IMG/VR virus record: IMGVR_UViG_3300035204_000864
Span: 1-29,763 of that record
Length of the DNA: 29,763 nucleotides
Strand: one strand, 5' to 3'
DNA from: a virus
Notes under the pieces: model-generated
The model's database searches: none
Told to the model about the DNA's origin: nothing
Seen by the model: the letters and a program-made list of their open reading frames with translations, nothing else
In this document: piece after piece, positions 1-9,456 of the stretch
How positions within the stretch are numbered: the stretch's first letter is position 1
Layout of the letters: each line of letters begins with the position of its first letter
Position numbers and translations under genes: made by a program

Positions 1-2
1 AA

Positions 3-1739
3 CAGGCAAGGGAAGAGGGCAATCATGGTGGAGTGTTAAAATCTCGGGGTAAAGGATTCTCATTCAAGGGAGGATCTGGATTGGCTAAACATTTTATAGT
101 AGGCTCTAATACAAAATCCAATATAGGGGTAAAAGCTTTTGCAATTGCTAATGAAAGAGAATATCTAACAAAAGACGGAGTACTTAATAAGTATATAGAT
201 ATAGCAGATCATTGCTCTAAACATACTCCGTGGCCTAAAGTCAGGCAGCTAAAGGATTCCTGGAATGAAATGCACTGGAAAATGGGATATAAAGATCCCA
301 AAAGTGATAGAGAGAAGGGTATTAAGAATGAGGTTATGGGGGTAACCCTAAAGAATGATCCTCAGAAAGCCAGGGGTAAAAGAGGAGCTTATTTAATCTG
401 GGAGGAAATGGGGAAATTTCCAGGATTCCTTACTGCATGGCAAATTGCAAGACCTTCAGTAGAAGACGGAGATTTTGCTTTTGGTACTATGATTGCATAT
501 GGTACTGGTGGTACTGAGGGAGCAGACTTTACAGGAGCAGAAGAATTATTCTATTCTCCGAAAGGATATAATGTAAAAGAATTACCTAACATATTTGATA
601 AAAACACAAATGGAAAAACAGCATCAGCATTCTTCTTCCCAGAATACCTCAACAGAACAGGATGTTATGACAGAGACGGAAATTCAGATGTTATTAAAGC
701 TCTGGTTGAAATCCTTAATAACAGGACAAAGATTAAGAAAGGAGCGTCAGACCCTAACACTCTTGTGCAAGAAAAAGCAGAAAGACCGATTACTCCGCAA
801 GAAGCAATTATGCGAAGAGAGGGAAGCATCTTCCCTGTGGGGGATCTTAAAGACTATCTGGCAGAAATTATGCCGAAATTAAGAAAGTTTACAGCTCCTC
901 ACTGGACAGGAAGACTTGCCATAACTGGAGACGGGGAAGTGGAATGGAAACTGGATGACAGTAAAACACCAATAAGAGATTATCCTGCTAAAGATATTAA
1001 TAATAAGGAAGGAGCTCTTGAGATTTTTGAAATGCCTTATAAAGATTCTACAGGACAAGTTCCTTCTGGCCTATATATAGCAGGTATTGACCCCATAGAC
1101 GATGATACCAGTACAACAAATTCCTTATATTCAATGTTTGTAATGAATACACTTACAGACAGAATAGTGGCGGAATATACAGGAAGAACTTTTGACGCCA
1201 CTGAATGCTATGAATTAACACGCAGGATCCTTATATTTTATAGGGCTCAGGCATTATATGAAAATGACAAAAAAGGATTGTATGCATATTTTAGAAACAA
1301 GAACTGCCTATATCTATTATCAGATACTCCTGAAATCGTAAGAGATATGGACATGGGGACTATTTCCAAAATAGGAAATAAAGCCAAGGGAGTTAACTCT
1401 TCTACAAAAATAAACGCATGGGGTAGAAGATTACAGGCCCAATGGATGATGCATTCAGCATATGTACAGGAGGAAGATGAAGAAGGTCCTGAGCTTTTAA
1501 ATCTTCACAAAATAAGATCCATAGGATACTTAAAAGAGGCAATAGCATGGAATGAAGACATAAATACTGACAGAGTTTCTGCTATGGGAATGCTTATGAT
1601 ACTTAAAGCAGACAGAGAAAGACTAGAAATTAGTATGGAGACAGTGGAGGAAACTTTAGCAACAGACGAATTTTGGGACAGAAGTTATAAAACGGAGAAG
1701 AGTTTCTATATGGAGAATAGCTATATAGAAACGAATTAG
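3..1739 (+). CDS. terL: Terminase large subunit, 5'-truncated by window edge
   Basis: This is the ATP-driven DNA-packaging motor and headful nuclease that docks on the portal. The frame is open back to base 3, so the true start lies outside the window; GTG at 33 is only an internal codon. Numbering from base 33, a Walker A-like SRGKGFS is at residues 4-10, Walker B LIWEE at 121-125, and a coupling-type YGTGGT at 156-161. A C-terminal RNase H-like nuclease is marked by GIDPIDDD (Asp354 onward), YEND (410-413) and NTDR (Asp514). The stretch from KARGKRG through the Walker B region to ARPSVEDG agrees with my memory of crAss-like terminases. The portal gene follows 67 bases downstream, the usual order. 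A small N-terminal part is missing. Confidence 0.93.
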   Translation, partial: QAREEGNHGGVLKSRGKGFSFKGGSGLAKHFIVGSNTKSNIGVKAFAIANEREYLTKDGVLNKYIDIADHCSKHTPWPKVRQLKDSWNEMHWKMGYKDPKSDREKGIKNEVMGVTLKNDPQKARGKRGAYLIWEEMGKFPGFLTAWQIARPSVEDGDFAFGTMIAYGTGGTEGADFTGAEELFYSPKGYNVKELPNIFDKNTNGKTASAFFFPEYLNRTGCYDRDGNSDVIKALVEILNNRTKIKKGASDPNTLVQEKAERPITPQEAIMRREGSIFPVGDLKDYLAEIMPKLRKFTAPHWTGRLAITGDGEVEWKLDDSKTPIRDYPAKDINNKEGALEIFEMPYKDSTGQVPSGLYIAGIDPIDDDTSTTNSLYSMFVMNTLTDRIVAEYTGRTFDATECYELTRRILIFYRAQALYENDKKGLYAYFRNKNCLYLLSDTPEIVRDMDMGTISKIGNKAKGVNSSTKINAWGRRLQAQWMMHSAYVQEEDEEGPELLNLHKIRSIGYLKEAIAWNEDINTDRVSAMGMLMILKADRERLEISMETVEETLATDEFWDRSYKTEKSFYMENSYIETN

Positions 1740-1806
1740 AGTTAGAAATATTGAGATATTAATAGAAATTACATTATCATTGTAAGTTTCACTAAACTAG
1801 AAAAAG

Positions 1807-4257
1807 ATGCCAGACAGAACCTCACTCCAATTCCCTTCTCAGAAATTATCTAGAGCAAAGAAAACCCAAAAATGGGCAGAAGATTGTGTTAAAGCAGGCG
1901 AAGATCTTGCTATATTTAGATATAGTGGTATAAGAGAATCCTATAGAAATAAACTGACTAACTATAATTTAGCCAATGACATTCTAGATACTGCAGACAT
2001 AGAAAGTGTTTGTAACCCTATGGGAATTAAAGAAGCAACCTTTCCTGCCAAAATGCAAAATTATCCTATTGCCAATCCCAAAATAGATCTTCTAGTAGGA
2101 GAGGAGCGTAAAAGAAAATTTAATTGGAAAGTAAGAATTATTAATGCAGATGCCATTTCTGAGAAAGAAGAAGAGCAGAAAAAACAACTCTTTGAATTAA
2201 TGGCCAGTAAAATAACCGCAGAAAACTTTGATAAGCAGGAAGTTGAGAAAGAATTAAAAGAATTACAGAAATATCATCTTTATAGTTACCAAGATCTTAG
2301 AGAAATAACAGCCACTCAAATCCTGGAATACCTTTATAAAGTTAATTATCTTAAGGAAGAATTTGCAAGAGGGTTTGAAGATGCACTTATTGCAGGAGAA
2401 GAAATTTACTCTATAGATATTATATCAGGAGAGCCTGTATTGAAAAAATGCAATCCTTTAAATATACATACTGTAAGGTCAGGAGAAAGTCCTTTCATTG
2501 AAGATGCTGACATCATAGTAGAAGACGGATATTATTCTCCTGGAAAAGTAATAGACATGTTCTATGATGAATTAACTCAAGAACAGGTAAGGAAAATAGA
2601 TCAAGGAACCAGTTCCAGGGAAAATGAAAACAGCTTTATAAAGATAGGAGAGACAGAACCTTCTATTTTAATAGACGGGATCATAGATACCCAGCACATG
2701 ACTGCAATGAGGACTTTTGGAGAATTCTGGGACATGGAGGGAAATATAAGAGTCATAAGAGTAGTTTGGAAATCCTTTAAAAAAGTAGGAAAACTTTCTT
2801 ATTTTGATGAAGAAGGAATGCCACAGGAAACACTAGTCTCTGAGGAATACAAAGTAAATAAGGAAGCAGGTGAGAAAATTAAATGGATGTGGATCAATGA
2901 ATGGTGGGAAGGGACCAGAATTGGAGAAGGGATATTTGTAAAATGTCAGCCCCGTCCTTTACAATTTAGAACTATGGCAAATCCTTCTAAGTGTGAACCA
3001 GGATATGTAGGAATAGCTTATAATATCAATTCTTCCAAGGCCAAATCCCTAATGGACAGAATGAAGCCTTACCAATACCTATATAATGTATTCATGTATA
3101 GAACGGAGCTAGCATTTGCTAAAGCTAAAGGAAGAATAGCTTCTCTAGATCTAGCACAAGTTCCAGACCATTGGGATGTAGATAAGTGGATGTATTATGC
3201 CGAAGTAATGGGATGGGCAGTCAAAGATTCCTTCAAAGAAGCAAAGAAAGGAGCAGCTCAGGGAAAATTAGCAGGACAGATGCAAGCACAAACCCCGGTA
3301 ATAGACTTAGAGATGGGGAATTATATTCAGCAGCATATTATGATGTTGCAATTTCTGGAGAATCAACTAGGAGAGATAGCAGGAGTAACAAAGCAAAGAC
3401 AGGGCCAAATAGAGAATAGGGAACTAGTAGGCAATGTAGAAAGAGCTGTCACTCAAAGTTCTCATATTACTGAAAAATGGTTTGCTCTTCATGATAACGT
3501 AAAGATCAAAGCTCTCAATATATTATTAGATACCGCAAAGCTAGCGTGGAGAAATGAAACTGACAAAAGATATCAATATGTATTAGATGACATGTCTACA
3601 ATGACTTTAAAATTTAGTGGGACAGAATTCAGAGAATCTGATTACGGAGTAATGGGATTAGATAATTCCTCTAATGCGGAACTTCTAAATGCAATGAAAC
3701 AACTTGCGCATGCAGGACTGCAAAATGATAAGATCAACTTCTCTCAAATGATGGATATCTACTTAACACCGTCTATTGCCTCTGTAAGAAAGAAAATTGA
3801 AACAGCAGAAGCAGAGAAGCAGCAAGCAGATCAACAACAGCAGCAACAAGCACAAAAGATGCAGCAAGAACAATTACAAGCTGCTCAACAACAACAGCAA
3901 GAAGCTCAGAATTTTGAAATGGCTAAGATAGATAAAGAATACAGCTATAAAATTGAGATAGAAAAAATGAAAGCTACTTCTAAGTTTGCTGAAAAAGGAA
4001 TAGATATGGATAGAGATGGTATTCCTGACGTTTTAGAAGTGGAGAAAGTAGAATCTCAAGAGAGAATGAAAGAGAAGGAGATAGCTTCTAGAGAAAAAAT
4101 AGAGGATAAAAAACTAGCTGCAACAGAGAAGAAAATAGCAGCAGATAAAGAGATAGAAAGACAGAAATTAAAAGACAAAGAAAAAGATAGGAGAACGCAG
4201 GTAAAGTTGGAAAAGATAAAAAGTAAGAACAAACCACAGCCTGTAAAAAGTAAATAA
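1807..4257 (+). CDS. Portal protein (crAss-like)
   Basis: At 816 residues this sits where the portal belongs, between the terminase and the scaffold/capsid genes. The portal is the dodecameric ring at one capsid vertex through which DNA enters and leaves and to which the tail attaches. Residues 1 to about 670 form the mixed alpha/beta body, including NPKIDLLVGEERKRKF and a long helical stem/wing region. From about 676 the protein becomes Gln-rich (runs such as QQQQQQ). It then carries a calcium-loop-like D-M-D-R-D-G-I-P-D (Asp733 to Asp741) and ends in a long Lys/Glu-rich, probably helical tail. Large portals with such tails are typical of crAss-like phages as I recall them. The ATG at 1807 follows an A-rich stretch, not a Shine-Dalgarno. 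Identity is by position and family resemblance. Confidence 0.85.
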   Translation: MPDRTSLQFPSQKLSRAKKTQKWAEDCVKAGEDLAIFRYSGIRESYRNKLTNYNLANDILDTADIESVCNPMGIKEATFPAKMQNYPIANPKIDLLVGEERKRKFNWKVRIINADAISEKEEEQKKQLFELMASKITAENFDKQEVEKELKELQKYHLYSYQDLREITATQILEYLYKVNYLKEEFARGFEDALIAGEEIYSIDIISGEPVLKKCNPLNIHTVRSGESPFIEDADIIVEDGYYSPGKVIDMFYDELTQEQVRKIDQGTSSRENENSFIKIGETEPSILIDGIIDTQHMTAMRTFGEFWDMEGNIRVIRVVWKSFKKVGKLSYFDEEGMPQETLVSEEYKVNKEAGEKIKWMWINEWWEGTRIGEGIFVKCQPRPLQFRTMANPSKCEPGYVGIAYNINSSKAKSLMDRMKPYQYLYNVFMYRTELAFAKAKGRIASLDLAQVPDHWDVDKWMYYAEVMGWAVKDSFKEAKKGAAQGKLAGQMQAQTPVIDLEMGNYIQQHIMMLQFLENQLGEIAGVTKQRQGQIENRELVGNVERAVTQSSHITEKWFALHDNVKIKALNILLDTAKLAWRNETDKRYQYVLDDMSTMTLKFSGTEFRESDYGVMGLDNSSNAELLNAMKQLAHAGLQNDKINFSQMMDIYLTPSIASVRKKIETAEAEKQQADQQQQQQAQKMQQEQLQAAQQQQQEAQNFEMAKIDKEYSYKIEIEKMKATSKFAEKGIDMDRDGIPDVLEVEKVESQERMKEKEIASREKIEDKKLAATEKKIAADKEIERQKLKDKEKDRRTQVKLEKIKSKNKPQPVKSK

Positions 4258-4302
4258 TAGCTATACAAAACTAATTTTTAATATTAGAAAGTATAACAAA
4301 AA

Positions 4303-4334
4303 TTTGGGAAAAGAAGTATAATTAATTAATATTG
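4303..4334 (+). promoter_or_regulatory. Candidate promoter upstream of scaffold/capsid genes
   Basis: In the 98-base gap after the portal, TTTG (4303-4306) lies 20 bases before TAATATTG (4327-4334). This matches the Bacteroidota housekeeping pattern TTTG / TAnnTTTG with one mismatch. In such AT-rich sequence the match could arise by chance, and a phage-specific promoter could be used instead. It is the best-placed candidate for separate high expression of the scaffold and capsid genes. Confidence 0.25.
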
Positions 4335-4355
4335 TAACGTTTAAATTAAAGGCAA

Positions 4356-5585
4356 ATGGTAGATGACAAATTATTCGATGTAGATTTTAGCAGTCTTACT
4401 GATACAGAACCTATATCAATGGAAGAAGTTAATTCAGGAACTGCAGAAGAAAAAACTTCTGAGGAGGGAGAAACCACAGAAGAGGTCACAGAAGAAGAGA
4501 CAACAAAAAAAACAGCAGAAACTAAAAAAGAACCAGAACCAGATACTCTGGATATAGAGACTATCAGCGGAGAGACTTCTGAAGAAGAAACCGAAGAAAC
4601 AGAAGAGGTAGTTGATAAAAAAGAAAAAATCTCTATATCCAAGGAAACAAAAACAGCCCCTGGTAGTGAGGGAGACTCTTCTCCTATTTCTCCATTTGCC
4701 TCTCTCCTTCATGAAAAGGGCTTTTTACCTAATCTAAATTGGGACAAATTCAATGAGTCAGATAATAAAGTAGATGCTTTAGCAGAAGCAATGAGATCCG
4801 AGATAGCAATTGCTAATAATAATTTTATTAATTCTCTGCCTCCTGAGTTAATTGATACTGTGAAAGCAGTAGCTAATGGAGTTCCTCTTGATGCATTAAA
4901 AGGGCCTGTTCTAAAACAAATAGACTACAGCAAGATTGGAGAAACAGAATTAAAGGATGATGTTGAGTTGCAGAAAAAAATAATCAAGGAAGGATTGGCT
5001 ATTAAGGGTTTCAAAACTAAAAAGATCTCAAAATTAATAGAGACTTATGAGGACATTGGAAGTCTTGAGGAAGAATCTAAAGATACTTTAGAAGACCTTC
5101 AAGAACATTATGCAAAAGAACAAGAATATATTAAGCAACAATATGCTCAACAGCAAGAACAACTAGAACAACAAAATAAAGCTACTATACATCATATACA
5201 ATCTAGCATAGATGGTGTTGATGAAATAATTCCCGGAGTCAAGTTAAACAAGACTACAAGAGATAGATTGTTTCATAATATGACTCAAATAGTAAGAGAA
5301 GATGAGCAAGGTACCCCGCAAAATTTTGTGATGGCTATGCGCTCAGAAAATCCCATAGGATTTGATTTGGCAGTAACTTATTTAGCCGATGTAACAAAGG
5401 GATTTACAGACTGGAGTAAGATTAAAAAAGCAGGTAAAACAAATGCTGTCAAAGATTTTGAGAAAGCACTTGGGACCACCTCTCATACTCCGGGAAGGCC
5501 AAAGGGAGACCCACTAAGTGAAACCGGAGCAGAGGAATCACTAATGGACAGCCTTGCTACTATGTTTCCGAGTAATAATAAATAA
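4356..5585 (+). CDS. Putative scaffold / head-core protein
   Basis: A 409-residue protein encoded immediately before the major capsid protein. Residues 1 to about 105 are extremely acidic and Thr/Ser-rich, and are predicted to be disordered. About 240-280 contains a Gln/Glu-rich coiled-coil segment (HYAKEQEYIKQQYAQQQEQL). The C-terminal part holds a compact conserved-looking region ending in a Gly/Pro-rich tail. Acidic disorder plus coiled coil, and the place between portal and capsid genes, are what is expected of an internal scaffold that guides shell assembly and is then removed. I see no clear protease catalytic motif. The function is inferred from context; it could instead be a minor head protein. 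Confidence 0.6.
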   Translation: MVDDKLFDVDFSSLTDTEPISMEEVNSGTAEEKTSEEGETTEEVTEEETTKKTAETKKEPEPDTLDIETISGETSEEETEETEEVVDKKEKISISKETKTAPGSEGDSSPISPFASLLHEKGFLPNLNWDKFNESDNKVDALAEAMRSEIAIANNNFINSLPPELIDTVKAVANGVPLDALKGPVLKQIDYSKIGETELKDDVELQKKIIKEGLAIKGFKTKKISKLIETYEDIGSLEEESKDTLEDLQEHYAKEQEYIKQQYAQQQEQLEQQNKATIHHIQSSIDGVDEIIPGVKLNKTTRDRLFHNMTQIVREDEQGTPQNFVMAMRSENPIGFDLAVTYLADVTKGFTDWSKIKKAGKTNAVKDFEKALGTTSHTPGRPKGDPLSETGAEESLMDSLATMFPSNNK

Positions 5586-5599
5586 TCAATTAATTAATA

Positions 5600-5615
5600 A
5601 CTAAAACTAAACAAA
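5600..5615 (+). promoter_or_regulatory. A-rich translation leader of capsid gene
   Basis: ACTAAAACTAAACAAA directly precedes the capsid ATG and lacks a Shine-Dalgarno. Very similar leaders precede the genes at 9566 (AAAACTAAACTAAAATG), 15438 (AAAACTAAATAAGATG) and 8950. A-rich leaders without Shine-Dalgarno are typical of Bacteroidota translation starts. Confidence 0.5.
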
Positions 5616-7091
5616 ATGCCTAAAATTTCACCATTTCAGATGACAGAAGCACAGGCTTGGGCAGGACTAACAACCAAGAACCACCTAGGTGCTATCTATC
5701 AGTCAAAACCTCAGTTGGCATCTAAACTTATGACAAGGATTGCTCAGACAAACTTTGGATTAGATTTAGACAGCTATCTAGATCAATTTTCCCCTCTGTA
5801 TTTAGATACAGATGATGATTTTGAATGGGATTTGATTGGTAGCGCAAAAAAGAATGTTCCTCTTGTAGAAGCAAGGATTGCAGGAACTGCAGTAGTAGCT
5901 AGCGATACTGCTGGAAAAAACTTTACAGAATTTGAACTTGTTTTTCCAGAGCAATGGTTCTCAGATGAGAATGTAATTGTTGGAGAGAAGAATGAAGTTT
6001 ATTCTGTACAGATTATTGCTGATCCAACGCCAGAAGGAAGTAACTGGGTATATCGTGTAAAACTAATTACAGGAGATCCAGATTTATATTTTCCTTTTGA
6101 AGAATTAGCTGCAGGTAAGCGATTTTCTAAAGACTGGTCTTTGGTAGAGCAAACTCTATCTAAAAAAGGTGGTCTTGTGAACTTTGTATCTCCATTTAAA
6201 ATGCGAAATGCTTTCTCAATGATCAGGATGCAGCACACTGTTCCTGGTAACATGATTGACAGACCTTTTGCAACAGCTTGGAGAGACGATAAAGGAACTG
6301 TTCATAAAACTTGGACTCAGTATGAAGATTATCAGTTTGATATGCAATTTCGTCAAGAAAAAAACAGATTGTTGATGTATGCGCAAGCAAACAAAACTAC
6401 TGATGGTAAATACAAGAACTTTGGAAAATCAGGACACATCAAGAAACAAGGTGCTGGTATCCGTCAGCAAATGGAATCTTCAAACACTAGCTATTACAAC
6501 AACTTCTCAATTGATTATTTGATTGACATTCTTTTAGATCTTTCTGAAGGAAAGCTACCAAGTGACAAACGAGAATTTGTAATGAGAACTGGTGAGCGTG
6601 GTGCAGTACAGTTCCACAAAGCAATTGAGAACAATGTACAATTGTTTACTCCACTATATAATGAAAGCCGCATGTATAAAGCAGGTGGACAGTCAGGTGT
6701 GAAAATGCCTTATGGTTATGGTGGACAATTCATAGAGTACATGGGTCCTCAAGGAATTAAAGTTAATCTAAGTGTTGATTCTCTGTATGATGACAGAGAA
6801 AGGAATAAGATCTATCATCCAGATGGTGGTGTAGCAGAATCTTACAGATATGACATCTTGGATGTTGGTACTTCTGACGGAGAGCCAAATATCCGAAAAG
6901 TCTATGTAAGAGGAGGTGAAAACGGAATGGGCTATGAGCCTGGACTCCGTCATCCATTCTCAAGAGGTGGTGAGCGTAATATCATGGCACACTCTACTGA
7001 TGGCTATACAGTTCATAAGTGGTCAATGTGTGGAGCTATGGTTAAAGATCCTTCAAGGACTGCGCAGATTATTCCATCAATCTTAGCATAA
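5616..7091 (+). CDS. Major capsid protein (crAss-like, HK97 fold inferred)
   Basis: A 491-residue protein, the expected size for a crAss-like major capsid protein, encoded after portal and scaffold. The C-terminal part contains MPYGYGGQFIEYMGPQGIKV, YDDRERNKIYHPDGG and YEPGLRHPFSRGG. This matches my memory of the conserved C-terminal half of crAss-like capsid proteins, ending near VKDPSRTAQIIPS. It would form the icosahedral shell. Codon use differs from the neighbours: by eye about 11 of 25 Arg codons are CGN, whereas terminase and portal use almost only AGA/AGG, which fits very high expression. It has one of the best A-rich leaders in the window. The HK97 fold is assumed from the family and was not modelled. 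Confidence 0.85.
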   Translation: MPKISPFQMTEAQAWAGLTTKNHLGAIYQSKPQLASKLMTRIAQTNFGLDLDSYLDQFSPLYLDTDDDFEWDLIGSAKKNVPLVEARIAGTAVVASDTAGKNFTEFELVFPEQWFSDENVIVGEKNEVYSVQIIADPTPEGSNWVYRVKLITGDPDLYFPFEELAAGKRFSKDWSLVEQTLSKKGGLVNFVSPFKMRNAFSMIRMQHTVPGNMIDRPFATAWRDDKGTVHKTWTQYEDYQFDMQFRQEKNRLLMYAQANKTTDGKYKNFGKSGHIKKQGAGIRQQMESSNTSYYNNFSIDYLIDILLDLSEGKLPSDKREFVMRTGERGAVQFHKAIENNVQLFTPLYNESRMYKAGGQSGVKMPYGYGGQFIEYMGPQGIKVNLSVDSLYDDRERNKIYHPDGGVAESYRYDILDVGTSDGEPNIRKVYVRGGENGMGYEPGLRHPFSRGGERNIMAHSTDGYTVHKWSMCGAMVKDPSRTAQIIPSILA

Positions 7092-7113
7092 TTAATCAAT
7101 TAAATAATAGGAA

Positions 7114-7989
7114 ATGGAGACAGAAACTATGACAACAACTACTTTTACTCTTCCTAATAAGAAGGTATTAGTAGTCCCTGTAAGGAGAAAAGGGAGATGG
7201 TTACCAGATAATCATGAGGCATCCTTTTTATTTAAACATTCATACTTTCAGGTAGTAGTACCTAAAGATGGAAGAACAGGAGAATTGAAAGATCCTCTGA
7301 CACCAGAAGAGAGGACTTATTTTGAAAATAAAGCTTCAGGACTGGCTTTAAGTTCAGGAGATCTTTCTACTCTTAAAAAAGATGATAACTTTTGGACAAA
7401 CTTTCGAGTAAAGCTTGATAAGAATGTTCTTCAGTTAGATCTTTCTAAACCAATGGATTACCTTAGGTATAAAGTACTGCTAGTGAATGGAGAAATTGTA
7501 GCTCCATCTGCTGCAGAAAAATATACTAAAGGTACCTATAGGTTTGCAATAGTAGAGGAAGATTATCAGCATGAAGAAAGAGTTAAAGCAGCTAGTGAGA
7601 AGAAAACTGCTTATAAGTTCTTTGGGAAAATTGATAACTCCCCTACAAAAATGAAGAATTTCTTAAATGTGTATTACACACAGAAGCCTGGTGGAAAACA
7701 AGTTCCCCCTAATGCTAAAAAGGAATTCTTGATTGCAGAGATTGAAAAACTGATTGAGGTTGACTTAATAGGGTTTTTAAATCTAGCTAAAGATAAGGAC
7801 TACGATAAAAAAGTTCTTATATTTACAGCCCAAAGAGCTGGAGCTTTAGTTAGAGAAGGTTTAACCTTTAAAACTCCAGAAGGAACAGTAATTGGTGATA
7901 GTTTGCAAGAAGCAATAACGTTCTTTGACAATCCTAAAAACAACGAGGAAGTCATCAAAGTAAAAGCCAGGATAGATAACTCTAAATAG
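7114..7989 (+). CDS. Conserved capsid-neighbour protein, unknown function
   Basis: A 291-residue soluble protein 22 bases after the capsid gene and 8 bases before the ring/adaptor-like gene. I do not recognise a named domain. It starts with a Thr-rich segment and then a beta-rich N-terminal half, with basic VPVRRKGRW at about residue 22. The middle contains SKPMDYLRYKVLLVNGEIVAP and the second half is mostly helical (AYKFFGKIDNSPTKMKNFL; EIEKLIEVDLIGFLNLAKDK). The DYLRYKVLLVN-type core resembles a conserved gene next to the capsid gene in large Bacteroidota phages, from memory and unverified. Likely roles are a capsid-associated or assembly protein. An internal ATG at 7129 is an alternative start. 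Confidence 0.5.
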   Translation: METETMTTTTFTLPNKKVLVVPVRRKGRWLPDNHEASFLFKHSYFQVVVPKDGRTGELKDPLTPEERTYFENKASGLALSSGDLSTLKKDDNFWTNFRVKLDKNVLQLDLSKPMDYLRYKVLLVNGEIVAPSAAEKYTKGTYRFAIVEEDYQHEERVKAASEKKTAYKFFGKIDNSPTKMKNFLNVYYTQKPGGKQVPPNAKKEFLIAEIEKLIEVDLIGFLNLAKDKDYDKKVLIFTAQRAGALVREGLTFKTPEGTVIGDSLQEAITFFDNPKNNEEVIKVKARIDNSK

Positions 7990-7997
7990 TTAGTATC

Positions 7998-8705
7998 ATG
8001 ACAGCGGTAGAAATGAGAGATTTGTTTTTTATCTTATATGATAAGATCACTAATCTAGCAGCTCCGGGATATACTGATGATGAAGTTTCTGATTTTTTAA
8101 ATAAAGCCCAGCTACAATTTGTCAAGCATAGGTATAATGAAAAAGGCAATAAGTATCAGGAAGGATTTGAAGAAACAGAAAAGAGAAGGAAAGATCTAGC
8201 ACAATTAACTAGAAATTTAGTTGCTGGTGCATCTTCAGATCAAACAGGAGTATCTCCTAATGGAGTATTCTATGATTTGCCAGAAGGATTTATGTACACC
8301 TTGAGAGAGGAAGCAACAATATCAAGTGATGATGCGTGTATAGATGGAAAGAGGATCTACATAAAACCAATTACTCATGATGAGTATGCGATTAATTTAT
8401 TAAATCCTTTTAAACAACCTGATCATACTGTAGCTTGGAGATTAGATTACAGTAATACTGCTCCTGTTTCAGGAACTGCCACTAAAAGGCATGAATTGGT
8501 AACAGATGGTACTTATAGTGTGGGAACATATCATTTAAGATATTTAAATATGCCTGCAAATATAGATATCGCTGGAGGAATAACTTCAGAGTTAGATCCC
8601 TCAGTTCACGAAGAAGTGGTAGATGCTGCAGTTAGAATAGCCGCAGGAATAACAGATCCAGGAACATATCAAATTAAAGTAGTAGAAGAACAACAAGGAG
8701 AATAA
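7998..8705 (+). CDS. Ring/adaptor-type neck protein
   Basis: This 235-residue protein opens with a helical segment (EMRDLFFILYDKITNLAAPG, then DDEVSDFLNKAQLQFVKHRY). That pattern is typical of head-tail adaptor or ring proteins that stack below the portal. The middle is beta-rich and the end returns to helix (DPSVHEEVVDAAVRIAAGI), again as in adaptors, where a terminal helix packs on the portal or the next ring. The neighbouring gene begins one base after its stop. Two other proteins in the window (at 21524 and 24053) have the same general plan. Which ring of the crAss-like tail it forms cannot be told from sequence alone. Confidence 0.6.
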   Translation: MTAVEMRDLFFILYDKITNLAAPGYTDDEVSDFLNKAQLQFVKHRYNEKGNKYQEGFEETEKRRKDLAQLTRNLVAGASSDQTGVSPNGVFYDLPEGFMYTLREEATISSDDACIDGKRIYIKPITHDEYAINLLNPFKQPDHTVAWRLDYSNTAPVSGTATKRHELVTDGTYSVGTYHLRYLNMPANIDIAGGITSELDPSVHEEVVDAAVRIAAGITDPGTYQIKVVEEQQGE

Positions 8706-8706
8706 A

Positions 8707-8928
8707 ATGACAAAAGAAGAGATAACAAAGAGACAAGAAGATCTAGAAAAGAGACTAGAAGCAATTGCCGAGAGAAGGACAGCTCTAGTACAAGAAGTAT
8801 CCAAGATGGATGCAGAATATCAAGCAACTTCTGGAGCAATTCAGGACTGCGCATGGTGGCTTAAAAATATTGAGAAACCAAAAGAAATTAAAAAGGAGCC
8901 AGAAAAGAAGCTGGCAAAAACTGGTTAA
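8707..8928 (+). CDS. Small coiled-coil protein
   Basis: A 73-residue protein that is almost entirely charged helix. Residues 1-40 (EEITKRQEDLEKRLEAIAER and onward) have heptad-like spacing. A short hydrophobic patch CAWWLKNI lies near residue 50, followed by a Lys/Glu/Pro tail. The gene starts one base after the stop of the ring-type gene, so it is probably translationally coupled to it. A neck assembly factor or minor structural role is possible, but nothing in the sequence proves it. Confidence 0.55.
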   Translation: MTKEEITKRQEDLEKRLEAIAERRTALVQEVSKMDAEYQATSGAIQDCAWWLKNIEKPKEIKKEPEKKLAKTG

Positions 8929-8949
8929 TAACTCTAAAATTAAATAAAA

Positions 8950-9456
8950 ATGGCATTTAAAAAAGTAACAAGTAAGAACTTTAAGCCTGGAATTGGTGAT
9001 GACAGATTTCCTGTATATTCAAAACAACTTAATGACGCACTAAAAGCGTTAAATGGTGATGCTACCCCAGAACCTGTAGCAATGAAGACCCCTTACACAT
9101 CAGTAACAGCAAGCAGAACATTATCAGTTAGTGATAGTGGAGGATTGTTTGTATTATCTGGAGGTGTTATAACTATGACATTACCTGCAATGACAAGTGC
9201 TTTTCAAGGATTTACTTGCACTATTATTTCTGGTAGTGATGATGAGCATGTTATGTTATCAGGAGGAGCAAGTTTAATCTATTACCATGGAAGTTATGGT
9301 ACTGACCATGCTTCAAATACTGGTAGAGATATACATGAGACTGTATCATCACTTACATTAAATGCTGCTGCAATTAATGACACTATTGAGGTTTTTAGTG
9401 ATGGTGTTTTTTGGTACTGTAGTGGCTCAACAAAAGCTACAGTTGATGCAAGCTAA
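8950..9456 (+). CDS. Small beta-rich virion protein, fibre-like module
   Basis: A 168-residue protein with a short basic N-terminal segment and a Ser/Gly/Thr-rich beta domain. The pattern of residues 50-168 (TASRTLSVSDSGG, then VITMTLPAM, a CTIISGSDD-type strand and DGVFWYCSG near the end) is the same as a module found twice in the 669-residue fibre at 13398. There it reads as ITLP followed by a strand, DG and a Trp-Tyr pair. Such modules are common in phage fibres and decoration proteins. Its place among head and neck genes suggests a head fibre or decoration protein. It has the A-rich leader CTAAAATTAAATAAAAATG. Confidence 0.5.
   Translation: MAFKKVTSKNFKPGIGDDRFPVYSKQLNDALKALNGDATPEPVAMKTPYTSVTASRTLSVSDSGGLFVLSGGVITMTLPAMTSAFQGFTCTIISGSDDEHVMLSGGASLIYYHGSYGTDHASNTGRDIHETVSSLTLNAAAINDTIEVFSDGVFWYCSGSTKATVDAS

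Noticed and set aside
595-882. Second plus-strand open frame inside the terminase gene
   Set aside because: Gln/Lys-rich out-of-frame reading of a clearly conserved gene; a shadow.
1740-1806. TAAGTTTC resembling a Bacteroidota -7 box upstream of the portal gene
   Set aside because: No matching TTTG at the right distance upstream, and one partial box in AT-rich DNA is expected by chance.
4346-4712. Two minus-strand open frames over the scaffold N-terminus
   Set aside because: Their Ser/Val- or Phe-rich composition is the complement of the Glu/Thr-rich coding strand; no start context or homology.
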